Shown: positions 55,061 to 62,706 of the stretch, piece by piece
Layout: the number at the start of each line of letters is the position of its first letter
Numbering within the stretch: the first letter of the stretch is position 1
Source of the DNA: Alteromonas australica
GTDB lineage: Bacteria > Pseudomonadota > Gammaproteobacteria > Enterobacterales > Alteromonadaceae
DNA length: 64,000 nucleotides
Assembly (NCBI RefSeq): GCF_000730385.1
Contig: NZ_CP008849.1
Coordinates: forward strand, 744,001 to 808,000
Direction: 5' to 3'
The notes under the pieces: generated by a model
Seen by the model: only the letters and a program-made list of their open reading frames with translations
The model's database searches: none
What the model was told of the DNA's origin: nothing
Translations under genes and position numbers: made by a program

Positions 55061-55468
55061 ATGAAGCAGCACTTTCAAAACTTAGTCGATGAGGAAGAAG
55101 CAAACATCGACATGACGCCCATGCTGGACGTTGTATTTATCATGTTGATCTTCTTTATCGTGACTGCATCGTTTGTAAAAGAGGCGGGTATTGATGTTAA
55201 CCGCCCAGAAGCGGCCACGGCTGTGAAGAAGGATCGCGCTAATATCCTTATCGCCATTTCAGACAAAGGTGAGATTTGGATCAACAAGCGTCGCATTGAT
55301 GTTCGTGCAGTACAAGCGAACATTGAACGTCTTCACGCTGAAAACCCGCAAGGCACTGTTGTTATCCAGGCTGATAAAAAAGCCACAACAGAAACCCTTA
55401 TTAAGGTAATGGATGCATCGCGCGCAGCCGGTGTTTACGATGTTTCGATTGCAGCTCAAGAGCCATAA
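55061..55468 (+). CDS. exbD: ExbD-type proton channel protein
   Basis: A 135-residue protein with one membrane helix (VVFIMLIFFIVTASF) preceded by the conserved NIDMTPMLD; D23 is the proton-carrying residue. The C-terminal periplasmic domain contains VVIQADKKATTETLIKVMDA. Together with ExbB it converts proton motive force into TonB movement. It lies 31 bases after exbB and three bases before tonB. Confidence 0.95.
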   Translation: MKQHFQNLVDEEEANIDMTPMLDVVFIMLIFFIVTASFVKEAGIDVNRPEAATAVKKDRANILIAISDKGEIWINKRRIDVRAVQANIERLHAENPQGTVVIQADKKATTETLIKVMDASRAAGVYDVSIAAQEP

Positions 55469-55471
55469 ATC

Positions 55472-56080
55472 ATGCCACGATATATAATCGCATTTGTTAT
55501 ATCCCTTGCGATAACGTTGGGCCTGTTCTTCTTGATGCAGTCGCTGATCAAGATGGGTGGCAGCGCCTTAACGGAACCGCCAAAGGGAAGCGTGCTTGAC
55601 TTTGTAAGGGTTAAGCAGGATGAGCAAGTAGAGAAAAAAGATCGCAAACCGAAAAAGCCACCTAAGCCTGAGCAGCCGCCACCTCAAATGCAGCAGCCAC
55701 AGATGGACTCTCCAACGCCAAATGCGGAAGGTACGTCAATGGATTTTGGCGCTGACGTGGGCGACGATATTTCGTTAGAAGGCGGGTTAGCGCTTGAGTC
55801 GGGAGATGGCGAGTATCTACCTATTGTTAAAGTTGCCCCCGTGTATCCACGTCGTGCACTACAACGCGGTATTGAGGGCTTTGTTATTGTTGAGTTTACG
55901 GTAACTAAGCAAGGCGCGGTGAGAGACCCTATAGTGGTAGAGGCCAACCCTCAAGGTATATTTGAGCAAGCGGCGATTGATGCTGCAATGAAGTTCAAAT
56001 ATAAGCCTCGCGTGGTAAACGGGGAAGCCACAGAAGTATCGGGTGTGCAAAACCGTATTACCTTCCAAATTGACGGGTAA
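55472..56080 (+). CDS. tonB: TonB energy-transducing protein
   Basis: A 202-residue TonB. The N-terminal membrane helix (IIAFVISLAITLGLFFLM) is followed by a Lys/Pro-rich periplasmic linker (KKDRKPKKPPKPEQPPP) and the C-terminal domain that contacts receptors (IVKVAPVYPRRALQRGIEGF to FKYKPRVVNGEA). It is short like TonB2 proteins. It should drive the receptor encoded at 49521 and perhaps others. The next gene begins six bases after its stop. Confidence 0.95.
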   Translation: MPRYIIAFVISLAITLGLFFLMQSLIKMGGSALTEPPKGSVLDFVRVKQDEQVEKKDRKPKKPPKPEQPPPQMQQPQMDSPTPNAEGTSMDFGADVGDDISLEGGLALESGDGEYLPIVKVAPVYPRRALQRGIEGFVIVEFTVTKQGAVRDPIVVEANPQGIFEQAAIDAAMKFKYKPRVVNGEATEVSGVQNRITFQIDG

Positions 56081-56086
56081 CAGAAG

Positions 56087-57412
56087 ATGATGAAGAAACA
56101 GACGAATACGTTGCTTAGTGCACTGGCGTTTGCAATCGCATCAGCCACAGTTTCTGTGCCGAGTATGCTCATTGCCACCGATGTGCTAGCGCAAGAACAA
56201 AAAGCGAGTGAGAAAAAGACACGTCGCGTTCCTACGCTTCGTGGAAAGGTTTACGAGCAGTTAGCACGCGCGCAATCAGCAGCTGATGATGCTGGCAACG
56301 TTGAAGAAGCTATCGCTATATTAAACGAGGTAGAAGAAAAATCTGACTCGATGAATAGCTACGAAAAAGCCATGATGTATAACTTTTTCGGCTTCATTTA
56401 CTACAACAACGAAGATTATGATAATGCCTTATCGTCATTCGCCAAAGTGGTAGAGCAGCAGCCTATTCCTGAAAAGTTTGAAATGACCACGCTTTTCAGT
56501 TTAGCGCAGCTTAACCTTATGCAAGGGAATTACGACGATACCATTAAGTATATCGAACGTTGGGAAGCGCTTAACCAAGGGCCTGTACCACCGAAAAATA
56601 AAGTCATCAAAGCACAAGCATACTATCAAAATAAGAAGTATGACTTAGCCGCTGACTGGATTACGCAGGCTATCGAAGATCACGAAGCTGAGGGTATGAT
56701 CCCCGACGAAGGCTGGCTTATTCTTCAGCGCGCTGTTTTCTACGAACTCAAACAGCCTAAAAAGGTGAAAGACGTTCTTGTGAAAATGGTGAAACTGTTT
56801 GATGAGCCTAAATATTGGATCCAACTTGCCGGTATGTACGGCGAGTTAGGTGAAGAACGCAAACAGCTTGCCATCATGGAAACCGCTTATCAGCGTGGTT
56901 TTGTTGAGACGGCATCGGATATTTTTAATTTAGCTCAGCTTTACTACTACCATCGTGCGCCTTACAAAGGGGCGAAGTTAATGGAGCAAGCCATGAATGA
57001 TGGCATGCTTGAAAAGAACCTTCGTAACCTTAAATTCTTGGGGCAAAGTTGGTCTCTTGCAAAAGAACAGGACAAAGCGATTCCTGTTATGATGCAAGCG
57101 GCTGAGTTGTCTGAAGATGGCGAATTAGACGCTCAACTTGCGCAAATTCTTTTGAATGAAGCCCGCTTTGATGACGCCATTGCGGCGGCAGACAGAGCAG
57201 TAGAGAAAGGCGACTTGCGTAACCCAGGTTTGGTTTACTTGATTAAGGGCATGGCGCTGTATAATCAAAAGCAATATGCCTTAGCGCTTAATCAGTTGGC
57301 GGAAGCAGAAAAGCATCAGAAGAGCCGAGCCATGGCACAGCAGTGGAAGCAGTTTGTGCAAGGCGAGAAAGTGCAAGCTGAACGTATAGAAGCAGAACTT
57401 GGCGCAAGCTAG
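56087..57412 (+). CDS. TPR-repeat protein of a TonB complex
   Basis: A 441-residue exported protein. The N terminus has a signal-like stretch ending IATDVLAQ. Several tetratricopeptide-like repeats follow, such as YEKAMMYNFFGFIYYNNEDY, KFEMTTLFSLAQLNLMQGNY and LVYLIKGMALYNQKQYALAL. Such proteins close the DUF3450-ExbB-ExbB-ExbD-TonB operons and are thought to help assemble the complex in the periplasm. An ATG at 56090 is an equally good start. A terminator follows. Confidence 0.9.
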   Translation: MMKKQTNTLLSALAFAIASATVSVPSMLIATDVLAQEQKASEKKTRRVPTLRGKVYEQLARAQSAADDAGNVEEAIAILNEVEEKSDSMNSYEKAMMYNFFGFIYYNNEDYDNALSSFAKVVEQQPIPEKFEMTTLFSLAQLNLMQGNYDDTIKYIERWEALNQGPVPPKNKVIKAQAYYQNKKYDLAADWITQAIEDHEAEGMIPDEGWLILQRAVFYELKQPKKVKDVLVKMVKLFDEPKYWIQLAGMYGELGEERKQLAIMETAYQRGFVETASDIFNLAQLYYYHRAPYKGAKLMEQAMNDGMLEKNLRNLKFLGQSWSLAKEQDKAIPVMMQAAELSEDGELDAQLAQILLNEARFDDAIAAADRAVEKGDLRNPGLVYLIKGMALYNQKQYALALNQLAEAEKHQKSRAMAQQWKQFVQGEKVQAERIEAELGAS

Positions 57413-57440
57413 CGAATAAGCTTGAAAATAAATAGATGGA

Positions 57441-57472
57441 AAACCGCACTAGCTTGGCTATTGCGGTTTTTT
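57441..57472 (+). terminator. terminator of the TonB-complex operon
   Basis: AAACCGCA (57441-57448) pairs with TGCGGTTT (57462-57469) around a 13-base loop, followed by TTTTA. Confidence 0.83.
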
Positions 57473-57485
57473 TATTTGGCTAATT

Positions 57486-58010
57486 TTAAAGTCGCTGGCT
57501 AAAAGAAAGTGATAGAAAATCCAGTCCAGGGTTTGGCTTTTTGAAGCCCGCGTTTGAATAATGTAGGTACCTTAGTGATACTCGATACTCGTTGCTTTTC
57601 CCGAAGGTAGTAGAAAAGCCAATACGATCTTCAAATTGGTAATGTGTCGATACATCTTTACCGGCGAATTGTGTATCGTCTAAAAGTGAAACGCCTATGC
57701 CTAATTCCAATTCTATTGGTTTATTGAAAGCGGTGCCAATAGGTAATCTGACAATAGGCGAGAGCGCGATCACCACGTTAGAATCGTATTTATTTTCTTC
57801 CCCGTATTCCCAGAAATTCGCACTGGTTTCCATGGTTAATGTTAGGGGCCATGAAATATCTAAGGGTTGGTCAATATTGTACTGATACGCCAATTTAACC
57901 CCGTTAACTGACCCTTCACCTCGAATGAAGTCAATGGCGTAGCCATGGTTTGCGTATGCGGGTATGAGCGCGCTGATCAAAAGTAAAGTGATTAAAAGTG
58001 TGTTTTTCAT
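57486..58010 (-). CDS. PagL-like lipid A 3-O-deacylase (acyloxyacyl hydrolase)
   Basis: A 174-residue outer-membrane protein with signal peptide MKNTLLITLLLISALIPAYA. The C-terminal motif LRYLHYSNAGFKKPNPGLD matches PagL: H150 and S152 correspond to its catalytic His and Ser. The third catalytic residue, Glu in P. aeruginosa PagL, appears to be D164 here. PagL removes the 3-O-linked acyl chain from lipid A in the outer leaflet. I start at ATG 58010, preceded by GGAGGA. It is convergent with the TonB-complex operon and downstream of the HD-GYP gene. Confidence 0.85.
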   Translation of the reverse strand: MKNTLLITLLLISALIPAYANHGYAIDFIRGEGSVNGVKLAYQYNIDQPLDISWPLTLTMETSANFWEYGEENKYDSNVVIALSPIVRLPIGTAFNKPIELELGIGVSLLDDTQFAGKDVSTHYQFEDRIGFSTTFGKSNEYRVSLRYLHYSNAGFKKPNPGLDFLSLSFSQRL

Positions 58011-58112
58011 GTGTGTTCCTCCACGGCCTATATAGGGGGGAGTCACAAATAACCCAATTCTAAATAGTGAATAGGATTATTCGAAAATTACGAAAAATTA
58101 TATTCTACTATC

Positions 58113-59228
58113 TTATGCGTTTTCGCGGTTAGAGGGGGGAGCAGAGGTGTGGAGAAATTCATCGATACTGGGCATCTCTTTCTTTTTCTCTAGCGCGTTC
58201 CAATATGCCTTTGTGTCGAGTATTTGCGCCTTAATGGACAAAAAACACGCCACTAGACTAGGGTCGAAGTGCTTCCCTGATTCACTTTCAATAAAGTTAA
58301 ATGCGTCTTCATCTGACCACGCTTTTTTATAGGGGCGATTCATGGTGAGCGCATCGAAAACATCAGCAATAGCGACAATTCTTGCACTCTCTGGGATATC
58401 GGTTTCTTTTAGCCCTTGAGGGTAGCCAGTGCCGTTCCACTTTTCATGGTGGCAATGTGAAATTTCCGAAGCAAGCCTAAAGAGTGGGGTATCGGATTGC
58501 GATAATATTTGATGACCAATGACAGCGTGGGTGCGCATTATCGACATTTCTTTTTCATCTAATCGTCGAGGTGCTTTCAATATGCTATCAGGTATACCTA
58601 TCTTGCCGGTATCGTGCATAGGGGCCGCTTGCGCAAGCAATAACGCCTGTTCGACAGACCACCCGAAAGCCATGGCCAATTTCAATGAATACGCCGCCAT
58701 TCGCCAAATATGGTGGCCTGTATCAGTATCGTTGTAGTGTCCAGCTGCGGCTAACATGCTAATTGCACTTTGCTGGCTTTTTTGTAATTCTGCGGTGCGC
58801 TTTTTCACCTCTAACTCGGTCATTTTCATTTGATGAGCGAGGGTAATATGTGTTTTAACTCGTGCGAGTACCAGCGGTGGGGAAATGGGCTTGGTAATAT
58901 AATCAACCGCGCCTAATTCAAACCCTTTTTCTTCGTCCTCTCCTTGCCCCAATGCGGTAACGAAAATAACCGGAATATTATTTAAAGCGGGATTAGATTT
59001 TAATGCTTTGATGACGTCAAACCCGCTGAGTCCGGGCATCATAATGTCGAGTAGAATAAGGTCGGGCACATATTGTTGTGCAATTTTTAGTGCCAACGCA
59101 CCAGAAGGTGCTACCTTTACTTTATAGTGCGGTGACAGTACGCCCAAAAGTATATCGATATTGGCTGGCTCATCGTCAACCACAAGGATATTAAAGGCGC
59201 TTGATTTATTGATTAACTCACTCGTCAT
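58113..59228 (-). CDS. HD-GYP response regulator (c-di-GMP phosphodiesterase type)
   Basis: A 371-residue two-domain regulator. The receiver domain has the acidic pair in VVDDEPAN, phospho-acceptor D61 (LLDIMMPGLSG) and the Lys in YITKPISPP. After a coiled linker the HD-GYP domain shows H205-D206 (PMHDTGKIGIPDSI), HCHHEKWNGTGYPQGL with GYP at 268-270, and ARIVAIADVFDALT. These are the residues needed for c-di-GMP hydrolysis. Its start overlaps the end of the hybrid kinase gene by 11 bases, so the two are probably translated together and form a signalling pair. Confidence 0.94.
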   Translation of the reverse strand: MTSELINKSSAFNILVVDDEPANIDILLGVLSPHYKVKVAPSGALALKIAQQYVPDLILLDIMMPGLSGFDVIKALKSNPALNNIPVIFVTALGQGEDEEKGFELGAVDYITKPISPPLVLARVKTHITLAHQMKMTELEVKKRTAELQKSQQSAISMLAAAGHYNDTDTGHHIWRMAAYSLKLAMAFGWSVEQALLLAQAAPMHDTGKIGIPDSILKAPRRLDEKEMSIMRTHAVIGHQILSQSDTPLFRLASEISHCHHEKWNGTGYPQGLKETDIPESARIVAIADVFDALTMNRPYKKAWSDEDAFNFIESESGKHFDPSLVACFLSIKAQILDTKAYWNALEKKKEMPSIDEFLHTSAPPSNRENA

Positions 59229-62200
59229 TGGTTAGCGATTCCTTCAAGCTGACTAGTTCTTGCACTGCGCTATCATAGTCGTAGGTGCTGGCGGTTTGGC
59301 GAGCACGGTCTAATCGATGTAAATATTCTCTCGGGGCTGCGCGATAAAGATTGTCTAATAATGCCAATGCTTCTGCATCATACGCGGTTAAGCTATCGAT
59401 GGCCTTTATCAATTGGTTTAAGGGAAACTTGGTATGTGTTGAGTTCTCTGGCTTGAAGGCAAGATTGATAGTATGGGCAATCAGTTTGAGGGTAATATCT
59501 ATGGCAAATGAAACATCAGATATCCCTTTGATATCGCCAGCTTTTACAGCATTCAGCTTGGTTAGGCTGTGGCAAAGTGTGGTGGCGCCTATCGCCGATG
59601 CATCTGTTTCTAGTTGACGCAATTTAGTACTAATATCTGCACTATTGCTAATGGCATTAATCAGTTGCGTGAGGGTGTTCGCATTACTATAGCGAACGTA
59701 AAACTGGTGTAGCGATTGAAGAAAAGTGTCATCGGTTGGCACCACGTTTAATGTTTTGTAACCGCGATGAATATGAATATCTATTGTGTGTAGTATTTCT
59801 TCAGCGCTGGCGGGTTTTAGTAAGTGAGCACACATCCCCGCGCTAATGGCTCTTTTAATGTTAACTTGAGTTGCATCTGCGCTAATACCAATAATAGGTG
59901 TTTGCCATGCTAATTCACTGGTCAGTTTTTCTGCCACATCGAAGCCGCTTATTCCGGGTAGTAAGCAATCTAACAATAGCGCGTCGAATGGTTGCTTTTT
60001 GCAGGCGGCCAGTGCTTGTTCTCCATCCGCCACTGTGGTGACTTCAATGCCTGAGTCCAATAAAATCTGTTGGGCAATTTCAAGGCTGATACTGTCGTCA
60101 TCCACCAGTAAAATGTGTTTATTGCGCAAGCGTTTATGACGCCATTTTTTACTCTCTAGGCCGGTAACTTGCGTTTTCGCTGTTGTGTTTGCGTTAGGCA
60201 CTAGCGCAGCCAGTAAGGTATGCTCAGTAATGGGCAGTTCGATAATATGCAGTTTATCGCATGAGGCTTCTCCAATTCGGTGTACAGCCTCCTCGGTGTT
60301 TAAAGGCGTAACAATAGCTGCGAGGTTAAGGGAGTTGAATGCACCTGCATGTAGTTGCTCGTAAAACGTATCCCAGTCAGAAGGGTTATCTGATAGGGCT
60401 ATCAGTGTTTTTGCGGAAAATGTGGGTAGGGGTGCTTCCTTCCACTTATGATGGGTGAAACCTATATTTAGGCGTGAAAAAGTATGGCCCAATGCATCAC
60501 AAACACTGTGCATGTCTTCGTTTAGCGAGACACATAAAAGTGGATCAGACGTAATAGACACTGCCTCTTTAGGCCGTCCTTCAGGCTGAATCAGTGCCGG
60601 TAGCGTAAATGAAAAGGCGCTTCCCTCGCCACTGCTGCTAACGAGGTTTAGCTTTCCATTCATTCTTTCTACAAGTCTCTTACAGATAGATAATCCTAGC
60701 CCCGTTCCCCCATACTTTCGGGAAATAGATGGGTCAGCTTGCACAAACGCATTAAACAGTTTTTCTTTGTGTTCATCGCTAATGCCAATACCCGTGTCAG
60801 ACACACAAAAGGTTATCCCGTTGTCTTTTTCTTTTACAAAGAGTTTAACAAACCCCTTGTCTGTAAATTTAAGTGCATTGCCTATAAGGTTGACCAATAC
60901 CTGATAAATTTTGTTTTTATCGCCGATGCAAGGCGTTGCAAGACTAAGGCGAATATCAAAAATAAGCTTTAGTCGTTTTTGTCTGGCTTTGTGTTGAAAA
61001 ATCTGCGCTAGCTTTTCGATAATTTGGTGAAGTGTGAAGGGCTCATGGGTGAGGGTGATTTCTTCATTTTCTACCTTGGAAAAGTCTAAAATATTGTTGA
61101 TTAAGCCCAACAAGGATGTGGCACTTCCCTGAACTTTTTCTAAATAATTTTGTTTCTGCTCCTGGGACTCTGTTTCTAGTGCCAAGTGGCTTAGGCCAAT
61201 AATGGCGTTCATCGGCGTTCTAATTTCATGGCTCATGGTGGCGAGAAAGTCGCTTTTTGCATTGCTCACCTTTTTAGCGTCTTCATACACTCGCTTTAAG
61301 CGATTTTCCGCGCGCTTTCTATCGCTAATGTCTTTAAATACCCCCACATGTCCCTCAATGTCACCGTGATTATTTTTCAGTGGCACCGCGACAATTGAAA
61401 TAGGGAATAGACGCCCCTGTTTATCGGTAAAATAATCGCCATCAGAGCTGTAAGGTTGCCCCTGTCGAATAGAGAGGTTGACGGGGCATGCCTCTCGTTT
61501 AAGTAGTGAGCCATCTTCTTTTTGGTAATGCACAGCATCGTGAAAGCGGTGAGAGGCCAGTTCGTCGAGAGACCAGCCTAATAGACGAGAAGCTTCTGGA
61601 TTTAAAAACTGGGTTTTCCCGTTGGCATCAACCGCGTAAACTCCTTCACCGATACTGTTAGTAATACTTTGATAAAACCGTTTCTTCGCAGCAGACTTTT
61701 GTTCAAGTCGCTTTTGTTCTGTTATGTCTGTGCAAATAAAAACAATTTTGTTTACCCGCCCCGCGGGGCTAAAAATGGGCACAGAGGTAGAAGAGACATA
61801 CCACGCCTCCCCCGCTTTTGAGCGACTGTGTAATTCACCGTGCCAAACCTCCCCCGAAAAAGCGCCTTTCAATATTTCCTTTTGGCGTTCCTTTGTAATA
61901 TTCCAAACATTGAAAATCTTAATATGGTTTCCAATGAGTTCTTCTCGGCTATAGCCTGAGAGAGCGCAGCATTTATCGTTGACCGTAAGAATAGTGCCGT
62001 CGACATTTACCGTTACCACAATGCCATGGTTGTCCATTGCTTCGCGTTGTACCAGCATTTCATTTTCAGTCCGTTCTCTATCAAGCACTAACTCAAGCAC
62101 CCGATTCGAGAGTTCGTGGATATTGCTGATTTTTTCTTCAAGTACTGGCTTGCCTTGTTGCAAAAGAAGTCGGTTGATGGCGTTGCGTAGGGCTTCACTC

Positions 62201-62529
62201 ACCTCTTGCTGATGCTCTAGCTGCTGTTTAATTTTTTGATTGGCATCGATTAACTCATCGGCACTTAAATTCAGGCTTCGTTCTCTGAGCTTTATTTCTG
62301 TTTCATGGCGGTGATAGGCGTCTTCAATATCGTCTACTAGGTGAAGCAGCCCGTGAATTAAGCGTTCATTTACTTGCGTTAGGTTTTCTTTCGTTTTTAG
62401 AAGATCGTATAACCACGCTTTGGGGTCTTGTTCACTCGATAGCGAAAACGCATTGCGGAACTGACTTTCTAAACGTTGTTTCACAAGTTGAGCTCTCTTA
62501 ACAAGGTTAAATCTCGGTGCTGTCGCCAT
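59218..62529 (-). CDS. hybrid sensor histidine kinase with PAS, receiver and Hpt-like domains
   Basis: An 1103-residue kinase without membrane segments. Domains in order: a coiled-coil region (1-160); two PAS/PAC domains (about 160-275 and 285-405); a dimerisation domain with H434 (LATMSHEIRTPMNAIIGL); the ATPase domain (N-box NLIGNALKFTD, YGGTGLGLSICKRLV); a degenerate receiver-like stretch (655-780); a true receiver with D854 (LLLDCLLPG); and a C-terminal helical segment resembling an Hpt domain. In that segment the alignment puts R971 where the phospho-acceptor His should be. It is the likely input for the overlapping HD-GYP regulator. Its signal is presumably cytoplasmic. Confidence 0.9.
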   Translation of the reverse strand: MATAPRFNLVKRAQLVKQRLESQFRNAFSLSSEQDPKAWLYDLLKTKENLTQVNERLIHGLLHLVDDIEDAYHRHETEIKLRERSLNLSADELIDANQKIKQQLEHQQEVSEALRNAINRLLLQQGKPVLEEKISNIHELSNRVLELVLDRERTENEMLVQREAMDNHGIVVTVNVDGTILTVNDKCCALSGYSREELIGNHIKIFNVWNITKERQKEILKGAFSGEVWHGELHSRSKAGEAWYVSSTSVPIFSPAGRVNKIVFICTDITEQKRLEQKSAAKKRFYQSITNSIGEGVYAVDANGKTQFLNPEASRLLGWSLDELASHRFHDAVHYQKEDGSLLKREACPVNLSIRQGQPYSSDGDYFTDKQGRLFPISIVAVPLKNNHGDIEGHVGVFKDISDRKRAENRLKRVYEDAKKVSNAKSDFLATMSHEIRTPMNAIIGLSHLALETESQEQKQNYLEKVQGSATSLLGLINNILDFSKVENEEITLTHEPFTLHQIIEKLAQIFQHKARQKRLKLIFDIRLSLATPCIGDKNKIYQVLVNLIGNALKFTDKGFVKLFVKEKDNGITFCVSDTGIGISDEHKEKLFNAFVQADPSISRKYGGTGLGLSICKRLVERMNGKLNLVSSSGEGSAFSFTLPALIQPEGRPKEAVSITSDPLLCVSLNEDMHSVCDALGHTFSRLNIGFTHHKWKEAPLPTFSAKTLIALSDNPSDWDTFYEQLHAGAFNSLNLAAIVTPLNTEEAVHRIGEASCDKLHIIELPITEHTLLAALVPNANTTAKTQVTGLESKKWRHKRLRNKHILLVDDDSISLEIAQQILLDSGIEVTTVADGEQALAACKKQPFDALLLDCLLPGISGFDVAEKLTSELAWQTPIIGISADATQVNIKRAISAGMCAHLLKPASAEEILHTIDIHIHRGYKTLNVVPTDDTFLQSLHQFYVRYSNANTLTQLINAISNSADISTKLRQLETDASAIGATTLCHSLTKLNAVKAGDIKGISDVSFAIDITLKLIAHTINLAFKPENSTHTKFPLNQLIKAIDSLTAYDAEALALLDNLYRAAPREYLHRLDRARQTASTYDYDSAVQELVSLKESLTNDE

Positions 62530-62633
62530 CGGTAATACTGGCGTATACGAAGGTTTCGTCTACATTATTGAAAATAGCGCAGATTATAAAAAGAAAGGCA
62601 TACATTAGTTATAGTGCGGAAAGTGAATTGGAG

Positions 62634-62674
62634 CAAAAAAATCAGGTTATTCTTTGGTAGAAATAACCTGATTT
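62634..62674 (-). terminator. terminator of the fadD-type gene
   Basis: A 13-base-pair stem pairs 62639-62651 with 62662-62674. On the minus strand a run of seven T follows. It lies 33 bases after the acyl-CoA ligase stop. Confidence 0.87.
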
Positions 62675-62706
62675 AAAGTGGCGGTATGCTCTTGAGGTAG
62701 AGTGTA

